From Chloroflexota bacterium (GTDB lineage: Bacteria; Chloroflexota; UBA11872), in NCBI GenBank assembly GCA_026707185.1, contig JAPOXI010000009.1, positions 1-14,130 of the forward strand: a stretch of 14,130 nucleotides of DNA. Reading direction: 5' to 3'. The notes under the pieces were generated by a model. That model worked only from the letters and a program-made list of their open reading frames with translations, was not told the DNA's origin and ran no database searches. Shown one piece after another: positions 1 to 6,103 of this stretch (its first letter is position 1; each line of letters begins with the position of its first letter). The translations under genes were made by a program, and so were the position numbers.

Positions 1-581
1 GGCATGTCGAACACGTTCGTCGCCATCAGGAAATTCACGAACATCGGCTTCAGGATCTTGTACCTGAAGTCCCCGGAAAACCCGCCCAGGTTCAGCACCG
101 TGCCCATGCTGATGTAGTTGAACGGGTTCAGCGCATTCAGCACCTTCGACTGCGATCTCGTCAGCCAGCCAATCCAATGCAGACGCCGCAAGAGCAGTTG
201 GAACTTCCGAATCTCGAATTGCAGCTGCTCCCGGATCTCTGAATCAAAGTCATGGGCATAGACCCGGCCCTTGTACTTCACGCTATAACTGAATCTCGTG
301 TCTACCAGCTCGATACCAAACGTCTCCATCAACAGAACGATGTGGTGATAGACCGACGGGATACAAGCCGTGACGGATATGTCAAAGGGAATCGAGCTTC
401 CATCGTCCTGCGACATATCCGCCGTGATCGCATTTCCGCCAATCTGGTCGTGAGCCTCGAACAGCCGGAAATCAAAGCGATCTGGATGGTGATGAAGCGC
501 CCACGCGGCCCCCAGCCCGGAAACACCCCCGCCAACGATGGCGATTCGCCGCGGCGTTGCCCCCGTCCCGTTGGCTGTCAT
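1..581 (-). CDS. FAD-dependent amine-oxidase-like protein (COG2907-type), 3' end outside window
   Basis: The N-terminal 193 codons are visible and the frame runs open off the left edge, so the C-terminus is missing. Residues 12-30 form a beta strand and dinucleotide loop (IAIVGGGVSGLGAAW) of a Rossmann fold, followed by an acidic strand end (FEA, Glu42, expected to bind the adenosine ribose) and a GG pair at 48-49. This is the layout of the flavin-containing amine oxidase superfamily. The later segment with FDISVTA and METFGIELVD resembles the predicted NAD/FAD-binding proteins of COG2907, but the substrate is unknown. The ATG at 581 is the only plausible start because an in-frame TAG, which is also the stop of the upstream acetyltransferase, lies four codons earlier. 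The 9-bp gap to that gene suggests one transcript. A phytoene-desaturase-like or protoporphyrinogen-oxidase-like enzyme cannot be excluded from this fragment. Confidence 0.8.
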   Translation of the reverse strand, partial: MTANGTGATPRRIAIVGGGVSGLGAAWALHHHPDRFDFRLFEAHDQIGGNAITADMSQDDGSSIPFDISVTACIPSVYHHIVLLMETFGIELVDTRFSYSVKYKGRVYAHDFDSEIREQLQFEIRKFQLLLRRLHWIGWLTRSQSKVLNALNPFNYISMGTVLNLGGFSGDFRYKILKPMFVNFLMATNVFDM

Positions 582-590
582 GGCGAGCCG

Positions 591-1166
591 CTACTCCGGG
601 GCGACGGCGTTCCGGCCATCGGCCCACTCGTCTCGCAGGATTCCGTAGCGAACTTCGTCCAGGACAATCCCGCGATGCACCCGGTGCTGTCGAAGCAGGG
701 CCTCGCGCCGCAAGCCGAGTCTCTCCAGGAGCCGGGTTGAGCGGACATTGGGGGCCGTCGCGGTGGCGGTGATCTTGATGATTGGAAGACGACCGAACGC
801 TTGATCGATCACCGCTGCAGCGGCCTCGGCCATGAGGCCGCGTCCCCACAGCCACCGGGCCATTTCATAGCCCAGCTCCGCCCGGGCCATCCGGCGCACG
901 ATCTGTAGGCTCACCCCGCCAACCACCCGCGCCTGCCGCTCCAGGGCCCACACACACCGCTCGCGCCGGTCCGCCAGCACCTGCGTGGCCACGAACTCGT
1001 CGGCATGGTGTCGCTCAAAGGGCTGCGCAAACGGAAGGTAACGTCCCACGTCGGGATCCCGCCGATAGGCAAAGACGTCGTCCGCGTCCGCCAGCCTGAA
1101 GGGCCGCAACAGGAAACTCGGCGTATCGAAGGACTCCGGCAGCGGCGGCCACTCGTCGGTGGTCAC
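591..1166 (-). CDS. GNAT-family N-acetyltransferase, RimJ/RimL type
   Basis: This 191-residue protein has a single GNAT domain of normal length. It opens with the strand LLRPFRLADADDVFAYRRDP (19-38), typical of RimJ/RimL-like enzymes. The acetyl-CoA pyrophosphate loop is in the stretch around GYEMARWLWGRGLMAEA (99-115), with the R-G-L-M-A turn before the helix. The signature NVRSTRLLERLGLRREA (140-156) follows. The family transfers acetyl from acetyl-CoA to an amine, either a protein N-terminus or a small molecule; nothing here shows which. The start is GTG at 1166, and its GTGA overlaps the TGA of the aminotransferase, which implies translational coupling. That pairing makes an amino group installed by the neighbour a reasonable, unproven acceptor. 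Confidence 0.88.
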   Translation of the reverse strand: MTTDEWPPLPESFDTPSFLLRPFRLADADDVFAYRRDPDVGRYLPFAQPFERHHADEFVATQVLADRRERCVWALERQARVVGGVSLQIVRRMARAELGYEMARWLWGRGLMAEAAAAVIDQAFGRLPIIKITATATAPNVRSTRLLERLGLRREALLRQHRVHRGIVLDEVRYGILRDEWADGRNAVAPE

Positions 1167-2530
1167 GCCGAAGGGCGCCGCTCGACCGACGGCCGAGGAA
1201 TCAGTGCTGGCGCCAGGCTGGCCTCCAGCACGTCGTCAACGGCATTGCGTCCGAGCGCGTTCTTCACCACCAGCAGCGCGTCCCGAAACACCTCCAGCGT
1301 GATCCCCAGGTCACGGTCGCTATGCGCCGAGCTGTGACGTGGGTGCGCGTTGAACAGGACGCCCCGCTTGGCGGCTTCCTGAGCCACCAGCACGTTCAGC
1401 TTCTTTGACTCCTCGGCGCCAAACGGCTCGCGAAACGTAAACCCCGGCGTTTCCGGCAGACCTGAGATCTCAACCGGCAAGTCCATCTCGTCCAGCACTT
1501 CCCGCATGCCCGATGTCAGTCGCTCGCCGTAGTCGGCCAGCAGCGCTGGGACGTTGCGCCGCTCGATCTCGGTGAGCGTAGTGATCGCGGCCGTGATCCC
1601 CACCAGGTCGCTCCAGTACGTGCTGCTGACAAACATGTTGGACGCCGGCTCCATGACCCAGCGTTGGCCAACCACCGCGCCCATGGCGTAGCCGTTCGAG
1701 ATCGCCTTCGCGAAGCACGCCAGGTCAGGGACCACGCCGACAAACTCCTGGATCCCGTTTCCGCTGTAGCGAAAGTTCGTCGTCACCTCGTCGAAAATCA
1801 GCACCACGTTCTCGCGCGTCGCCAGCTCACGCACACCGGCCAGGTAACCCGCCGGTGGCGCTTCGCCCATCAGGATCGGCTCCATCATGATCGCGGCCAC
1901 CTGGCCGCGATGCTGTTCGAGTAGCGACCCAAGCGCGGCAAGGTCCCCCCAGGGAAACGGAATGGAGGTGCCCCGCAGCGCCTTCGGCACCCCGGTCGGC
2001 TGGATATTTGGCACCGCGAACGGATCGAATGCCCCCTCCTGCAAATGACCCGCCGCCAGGTACCAGTCATGCCACCCGTGGTAGCCGCTGAAGAGCACGA
2101 CATCTCGACCCGTGCTCCCACGTGCGATGCGCACGGCGATGCCGCACGACTCGCCGCCGCCCTTGGAAAACCGCACCATCTCCGCGCACGGAATCCGCTC
2201 AATCAACAGTTCCGCCAACTCTATTTCGCGCTCACTGTTCAGCGAGTACGTCGTGCCCTTGCCGATCTGTTCGATCACGGCTGCGTCAACCACGTCATCG
2301 GCGTATCCCAGGATCGCCGAGGTCACCGACATGCCGTAGTCCACGTACTCCATGCCGCGGTCATCCCAGATGCGCGATCCCTTGCCACGCTCGGCATACA
2401 CCGGCGCAACCCCGTTGGCGAAGGCATACGGCCGCCGGCTGATCAATTGCGAGCCGCCCGGTATCACCCGATTGGCTCGCTCCCAGAGCGCGTAGGAGTT
2501 CGTCACGTCGTGTGCGCGGGGATCTCTCAC
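1163..2530 (-). CDS. HemL-like class III aminotransferase (PLP, fold type I)
   Basis: This 455-residue protein matches the glutamate-1-semialdehyde aminomutase-like branch of class III aminotransferases. Visible landmarks are the N-terminal RVIPGGSQLISRRP (21-34), the small domain DDRGMEYVDYGMS (56-68), the phosphate-binding stretch FSKGGGESCGIAVRIAR (121-137), the aromatic stacking motif SGYHGWHDWY (148-157), the pyridine-N aspartate in IFDEVTTNFRYSG (Asp247) and the Schiff-base lysine in FAKAISNGYAMGAVVG (Lys275). True HemL normally has GGGLPVGA after the lysine, so ISNGYAMGA points to a paralogue acting on another substrate, perhaps a keto-sugar or amino-acid semialdehyde. The start is GTG at 2530 because AAAGG sits 9 nt upstream. 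A second GTG at codon 9 is possible. The gene is coupled to the following acetyltransferase by a 4-bp overlap. Confidence 0.88.
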   Translation of the reverse strand: MRDPRAHDVTNSYALWERANRVIPGGSQLISRRPYAFANGVAPVYAERGKGSRIWDDRGMEYVDYGMSVTSAILGYADDVVDAAVIEQIGKGTTYSLNSEREIELAELLIERIPCAEMVRFSKGGGESCGIAVRIARGSTGRDVVLFSGYHGWHDWYLAAGHLQEGAFDPFAVPNIQPTGVPKALRGTSIPFPWGDLAALGSLLEQHRGQVAAIMMEPILMGEAPPAGYLAGVRELATRENVVLIFDEVTTNFRYSGNGIQEFVGVVPDLACFAKAISNGYAMGAVVGQRWVMEPASNMFVSSTYWSDLVGITAAITTLTEIERRNVPALLADYGERLTSGMREVLDEMDLPVEISGLPETPGFTFREPFGAEESKKLNVLVAQEAAKRGVLFNAHPRHSSAHSDRDLGITLEVFRDALLVVKNALGRNAVDDVLEASLAPALIPRPSVERRPSA

Positions 2531-2531
2531 G

Positions 2532-2702
2532 TTAAGCCGCCTTTACCTGAGCAAGCGAGGCGTTCAGTCGCCGTCGCCGCCAGCTCACCCTCACGGTAGC
2601 GCTGCGGCTGACACAAGCCAACAGCGCCTCGGCGCGGCGGCGAATCTCCGGCTCGCATTCACCGACTGGCGGTACCCCCGCAAAGACGAAGCGCCGCTGG
2701 CG
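2532..2702 (-). other. Open frame continuing past the channel stop codon
   Basis: Directly after the channel's TAG (2703-2705) the same frame stays open for 56 codons and ends at TAA 2534-2532, one base before the aminotransferase GTG. The conceptual peptide begins RQRRFVFAGVPPVGECEPEI and continues as an Arg/Ala-rich, helix-like stretch. It has no ATG, and the in-frame TTG or GTG codons occur only late. I do not recognise the peptide. It could be chance in a GC-rich region, a read-through or nonsense-truncated tail of the channel, or a remnant of another gene. No other gene is visible in this 172-bp gap. Confidence 0.3.
2540..2544 (-). promoter_or_regulatory. Ribosome binding site of the aminotransferase
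   Basis: On the minus strand AAAGG lies 9 nt upstream of the GTG at 2530. It favours this GTG over the in-frame GTG eight codons later, which has no comparable purine tract at the right spacing. Confidence 0.6.
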
Positions 2703-3509
2703 CTAGTCGTCTCGAATCCGGCGCTCCAGGCTCCGCAAGGCGTCCTGTGTCGCGCGGAGCTCTCGCAGCAACTCTTCTCGCGACGGAGGCGATTCCAGAT
2801 CCCGCAGTCGTTCAAGCTTGGCCTCATCCAGGTTGTTAATGATTATCGCGATGAAGAGATTGAATACCACGAATGTTCCAATCACAACAAAGCTGACGAA
2901 GTAGAGCCACGACAGTTCATTCAGCTCCATGGCTCGAAACATGACATCCGTCCATCCTTCCAGCGTGACGATGTTGAAGAGCGTGAGCAGGGAGATCCCA
3001 AGATCGCGCCAATTCTCCGGATCGTGCTCGCCGAATAGATGGAATCCTATGATGGCGTAAATATAGACCACAATACTCATGAGAAGCATGACGTGACCGA
3101 CGCTTGGAATGGATCGAACAAGCGCCGTAACAATCAGCCGCAGGTCCCTGATTGCGGATACCAGGCGCAACACTCGCAACAATCGGACGAGCCGGGCAAT
3201 CATCGCGAACTGCCCGGTTGCGGGGACCAGGGCAAACACGATGACCAGAAAATCGAATACGTTCCATCCGTCGCGGAAATACCCGGCCACACGGGGAGAT
3301 GCCGCCGCCATTTTTAGAAGTGCCTCGACGATAAATATGCCAAGGGTGACGTTGTGTGCGATGTCGATCCAGCTGCCGAATCTCAGGTCGATATCCGCTG
3401 AAGTTTCCAGCCCGAGCAGGACAGCGTTGAAGATGATGATGAACACGATGGCGGCGTCAAAGGACGGCGCTTCCGTAATCCGGCGAGATATCGTGATGAA
3501 CCTAGTCAT
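2703..3509 (-). CDS. Voltage-gated cation channel, single-domain, Cav-like filter
   Basis: This 268-residue protein has the full single-domain voltage-gated channel plan, assembling as a tetramer in known relatives (NaChBac family). S1 is about 17-36 and S2 about 52-69 (Glu62). S3 carries the hallmark GWNVFDFLVI (81-90). S4 has gating arginines every third residue at 106, 109, 112 and 115. S5 is about 136-159 and S6 about 201-225, with the family NLFIAIIINN pattern. The selectivity filter is TLEGWTD (182-188). Bacterial sodium channels usually have TLESW; glycine in place of serine is the residue reported as a calcium determinant in the native prokaryotic channel CavMr, and it matches eukaryotic Cav repeat I (TMEGWTD). 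Calcium selectivity is therefore inferred, not shown. The charged C-terminus (about 228-268) is probably a coiled-coil tetramerisation helix. The ATG start has no clear Shine-Dalgarno sequence. Confidence 0.92.
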   Translation of the reverse strand: MTRFITISRRITEAPSFDAAIVFIIIFNAVLLGLETSADIDLRFGSWIDIAHNVTLGIFIVEALLKMAAASPRVAGYFRDGWNVFDFLVIVFALVPATGQFAMIARLVRLLRVLRLVSAIRDLRLIVTALVRSIPSVGHVMLLMSIVVYIYAIIGFHLFGEHDPENWRDLGISLLTLFNIVTLEGWTDVMFRAMELNELSWLYFVSFVVIGTFVVFNLFIAIIINNLDEAKLERLRDLESPPSREELLRELRATQDALRSLERRIRDD

Positions 3510-3735
3510 GGTTGCGATTCAACGTATTGGGCGACAAAAATCCGCTGATGTTCCTGGCGATCCCAAGGCTTGCCGGTCGCACTCCCTCGATCAGCTGGCG
3601 TCCTGAGTCCGGGAACCCTCGAAGGGTGCTTCGCGCGGGCCGCCGGATATCGTACCAGACCTGTCGTCAGCTTCAACGCGCCTCGCGGCCACCGTGGCGG
3701 CAAGCGCCGGTCGTCCAGCCTGGCAGGCAATCGCT

Positions 3736-3888
3736 TTCCTATCCGGTTCGCGCCCGCCGTCCGCGTGAGCCCGGATTCAATCGAATCACGGGTGAGTCCG
3801 TCGCCTGGCATCAGTGCCATGGTGGGAAGACTGCCCCGGGGGGGCGGACAACGCTGCTCGGCCAGTCGAAGTCAGGATGCGGATGGAA
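3736..3888 (+). promoter_or_regulatory. Probable cobalamin (B12) riboswitch upstream of cbiB
   Basis: Several elements of the cobalamin riboswitch occur in order on the plus strand. The ends pair as a P1-like helix, TTCC-T-ATCCG (3736-3745) with CGGATGGAA (3880-3888), nine pairs with one bulged T. GGTTCG follows the 5' strand, in the place of the conserved GGTNCC. ACGG-GTGAGT-CCGT (near 3788-3801) forms the small P5-like hairpin that carries GGTGA..GTCC in known members, followed by GC.TGGC. CAGTGCCATGGTGGGAAG (3811-3828) resembles the B12-box region of the E. coli btuB leader (CACTGCCATTCGGTGGGAAG). CGAAGTCAGGATGC (3867-3880) matches the conserved 3' AGTCAGGATRC. The P7-P10 part seems short and the GGGAA and CCCCGC-ACTGT pieces are degenerate. 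It would sense cobalamin and repress the plus-strand operon. Confidence 0.75.
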
Positions 3889-3996
3889 CTTAGCGAGATA
3901 TAAATCAGACACCCGAAGCGTGCTTGATTTCCAACGATCTACCGATCGAATGCTGACGCACAGTCGCAAATGCTCGAGCCGGGGGCGGCGATGGAA

Positions 3997-4026
3997 TTGT
4001 GGATTCACTCATACGCTTGATAGAAT
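3997..4026 (+). promoter_or_regulatory. Possible sigma-70-type promoter before cbiB
   Basis: TTGTGG (3997-4002) and TAGAAT (4021-4026, five of six matches to TATAAT) are separated by 18 bp. Transcription would begin about 35 nt before the cbiB ATG and downstream of the riboswitch, so it would bypass riboswitch control. Such box pairs arise by chance, and the -35 match is weak. Confidence 0.33.
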
Positions 4027-4068
4027 CACGATCTGCACGAAAAGTCGAATTGTGACATCGCATCGAAC

Positions 4069-5025
4069 ATGCCCTCGTCCTTTTGGGAAGTGCTTCTTCG
4101 GGATGCCGCGATTCTGGTATTGGCCGTCGTGCTTGACCTCATGCTTCCCGAACCGCCAAACGTCATCCACCCCGTCGTTTGGATGGGTCGCGCGACGGCC
4201 GTGCTGGAACGGTTGGAGCCCCGGCGTCCAATCGCGAGCCTTTTCTATGGCGTCGGCATGGTCGTGCTCGTCGTGGGAGTCGCAAGCTCGATGTCATGGT
4301 TCGTCATGACCGTGTTGTCATCAATACATCCAATGGTCTATGTGCTTGGTGGCGCCCTCGTTCTTCGTTCCACGTTTGCGGTAACCGGCCTGTCCGCCGC
4401 GGCTCTGCGTACCCGACGTGACCTTGAAGAAGACCGGCTCGATTCAGCGCGGGACAGCCTGCGAAGTCTCGTGAGTCGCGACCCTGGCTCGCTCGGTAAG
4501 CCCTTGGTGGCTGCGGCCGCCATTGAGTCCGTGGCCGAAAACTCAACCGACAGCTTCGTTGGGCCATGGCTGGCGTTCGCAGTCTTTGGCGTGCCGGGCG
4601 CGATTGCCTATCGAGCCATAAACACAATGGACAGCATGATCGGCTATCGCGGTCGCTACGAGTACCTTGGGAAGTTTGCGGCGCGGCTGGACGACCTGGT
4701 CAACCTCATTCCCGCACGGCTAAGTGCTGGCCTATTGCTACTTTGCGGTCGGCTGGCCGGATGTCCGCTTCGGGATGGCTGGCGAACGATGTTGCGTGAC
4801 CGGCACAAGACCGCCAGCCCAAATGCCGGATTGACCATGAGTGCTATGGCCGGGCTGCTTGGCGTTCGCCTTGAGAAGCCCGGCCACTATCGCCTGGGCC
4901 CCGAGTTTCGCAATCCTGGCTCCGACGACATCGGTCGAGCCGTATCGATTCTCAATCGGACCTCGGTGCTGGCCCTCGCCGTTTCCCTCGGCCTCCTGGT
5001 CGCGCGGCACGCGATCAGTGGCTGA
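4069..5025 (+). CDS. cbiB: Adenosylcobinamide-phosphate synthase CbiB
   Basis: CbiB attaches (R)-1-amino-2-propanol phosphate to adenosylcobyric acid, giving adenosylcobinamide phosphate. It is a multi-pass inner-membrane protein. The 318-residue length is usual for the family. Recognisable segments are the N-terminal membrane helix ending in LDLMLPEPPNVIHPVVWMG (22-40), the conserved AIESVAENSTDSFVGPWLAF (151-170), YRAINTMDSMIGYRGRYEYL (181-200), the FAARLDDLVNLIPARLSA block (203-220) and a late DRHKTASPNAG motif. Hydrophobic segments lie near 10-25, 59-82, 88-105, 165-180 and 216-230, with one at the C-terminus. The ATG at 4069 has no convincing Shine-Dalgarno sequence; no better start is visible. 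It is the first gene after the riboswitch, and the next gene starts 10 bp after its stop, as expected for an operon. In alphaproteobacterial naming this gene is called cobD. Confidence 0.95.
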   Translation: MPSSFWEVLLRDAAILVLAVVLDLMLPEPPNVIHPVVWMGRATAVLERLEPRRPIASLFYGVGMVVLVVGVASSMSWFVMTVLSSIHPMVYVLGGALVLRSTFAVTGLSAAALRTRRDLEEDRLDSARDSLRSLVSRDPGSLGKPLVAAAAIESVAENSTDSFVGPWLAFAVFGVPGAIAYRAINTMDSMIGYRGRYEYLGKFAARLDDLVNLIPARLSAGLLLLCGRLAGCPLRDGWRTMLRDRHKTASPNAGLTMSAMAGLLGVRLEKPGHYRLGPEFRNPGSDDIGRAVSILNRTSVLALAVSLGLLVARHAISG

Positions 5026-5035
5026 TCGGCGACCG

Positions 5036-6103
5036 ATGTCCACCGGACAAGTCGTGCACGGCGGGGTTGACGACGCCGAACTGCGCACCCACGGTCTCGC
5101 GCGCGACGGTGTTCTGGACTTCAGCTCGAACGTAAACCCCTTGGGCGCCTCACCGCTCGTGCGGAAGGCCGCCGCGGCGGTCGACCTCTCGGCCTATCCG
5201 GATCGCGACTGCCTGCTCTTGCGCGAAGCACTGGCCGCGCGGCTCGACCTCGGCGTCGAACATCTGCTAATTGGAAACGGTTCGACGGAACTCATCCACC
5301 TCCTGGCTCGCGCGTTCCTGCGTGCCGGGTCGCGTTGCCTGGTCTTCACTCCCACGTTCGGCGAATTCGAAGCCGCCGCCGCCCAGGTTGGCGCGGACGT
5401 GCGGATCGTTTCGGCACACTTGGAGTCGGGCTTCAACTGGTCGATAGCCGAGGCGGTCCAGGCAATCGGGACGCTTCGACCCGCCCTGATCTTTCTCTGC
5501 AATCCAAACAATCCCACTGGCGTCTACATGGACCGAGCCGCCGTCCAGGAATTGAGCGCCGCACTCGGTCCAAGCGGGCTCCTGGTTCTCGACACGTCCT
5601 ATGTGCCCTTCGCCGACGAACCTTGGGATGCGACTCCGCTATTGAGCCGCGGCAACGTCGCCTTGCTGCGGTCGATGACTAAGGACCACGGATTGGCCGG
5701 GGTGCGCCTCGGGTATGTGGCGGCCCAGCCGCCGATCGTCGAAGCGACCCGGTGCCTGCAACCTTCATGGAGCGTGAGCGCGATCGCGCAAGCGGCGGGC
5801 ATCGCGGCACTGGCGAGTGAAGCGCACGTGGCTGAGGCTCGGCGCGTCATTCGTGAAGCCAAGGCCTGCCTCGTAGACCAACTGTCGGCGTTGGACGTGC
5901 CCGCGTCGCCCTCGGCGGCCAACTTCGTGCTCGCGCGTGTGGGTGATGCGACCGCCGTGCGCCAACACCTACTGAGCAAGGGAATCATGGTCCGGGACTG
6001 CACGTCATTCGGCCTGCCCGCCTACATCCGCATCGCCATCCGGCGCCCCGCCGAATGCGCCCGACTGATTTCGGCGCTCCAAGAGGCGCTCACGCATGAC
6101 TAG
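5036..6103 (+). CDS. cobD: L-threonine-O-3-phosphate decarboxylase CobD (PLP)
   Basis: This 355-residue fold-type I PLP enzyme belongs to the HisC/CobD group. It decarboxylates threonine phosphate to aminopropanol phosphate, the substrate CbiB needs. The N-terminal VVHGG (6-10) and LDFSSNVNPLG (27-37) are the CobD signatures that separate it from histidinol-phosphate aminotransferase. Further landmarks are the phosphate-cup IGNGSTELIHLL (79-90), CNPNNPTG (155-162), the pyridine aspartate in VLDTSY (Asp186), the Schiff-base lysine in RSMTKDHGLAGVRLGY (Lys216) and the carboxylate-binding arginine in YIRIAI (Arg332). The frame is open back to 4841 inside cbiB, but the HGG motif comes right after the ATG at 5036, so that start was chosen. 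It begins 10 bp after cbiB, and its end overlaps cobQ by 8 bp. The alphaproteobacterial name is cobC. Confidence 0.93.
   Translation: MSTGQVVHGGVDDAELRTHGLARDGVLDFSSNVNPLGASPLVRKAAAAVDLSAYPDRDCLLLREALAARLDLGVEHLLIGNGSTELIHLLARAFLRAGSRCLVFTPTFGEFEAAAAQVGADVRIVSAHLESGFNWSIAEAVQAIGTLRPALIFLCNPNNPTGVYMDRAAVQELSAALGPSGLLVLDTSYVPFADEPWDATPLLSRGNVALLRSMTKDHGLAGVRLGYVAAQPPIVEATRCLQPSWSVSAIAQAAGIAALASEAHVAEARRVIREAKACLVDQLSALDVPASPSAANFVLARVGDATAVRQHLLSKGIMVRDCTSFGLPAYIRIAIRRPAECARLISALQEALTHD

Larger units (their letters stand above)
3510..4068. other. Divergent intergenic region, no protein gene recognised
   Basis: These 559 bp separate the channel (leftward) from cbiB (rightward). The open frames that cross it look like chance frames, with mixed Ser/Arg/Pro-rich translations and no domain. 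Positions 3510-3735 hold nothing I can name beyond a short hairpin at 3615-3627 (ACCCT-CGA-AGGGT); promoters for both directions are expected here but I cannot place them. The probable cobalamin riboswitch occupies about 3736-3888. The last 180 bp are AT-richer and contain a small hairpin at 3935-3948 (CGATC-TACC-GATCG) and a promoter-like pair of boxes. Confidence 0.6.

Noticed and set aside
1163..2530. Naming the class III aminotransferase hemL
   Set aside because: Active-site motifs around the lysine and phosphate site differ from true HemL, and no other heme genes are adjacent.
3510..3735. tRNA or other structured RNA gene upstream of the riboswitch
   Set aside because: GGTTC-like and hairpin fragments occur, but no cloverleaf with acceptor pairing or T-loop could be assembled.
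3512..4309. 265-codon plus-strand open frame across the channel-cbiB intergenic region
   Set aside because: It runs through the riboswitch and into cbiB in another frame, and its translation is low-complexity Ser/Arg/Pro/Trp-rich with no recognisable domain.
4841..5035. Upstream extension of the CobD decarboxylase frame
   Set aside because: It lies entirely within cbiB, and the family N-terminus (HGG motif) begins just after the ATG at 5036.
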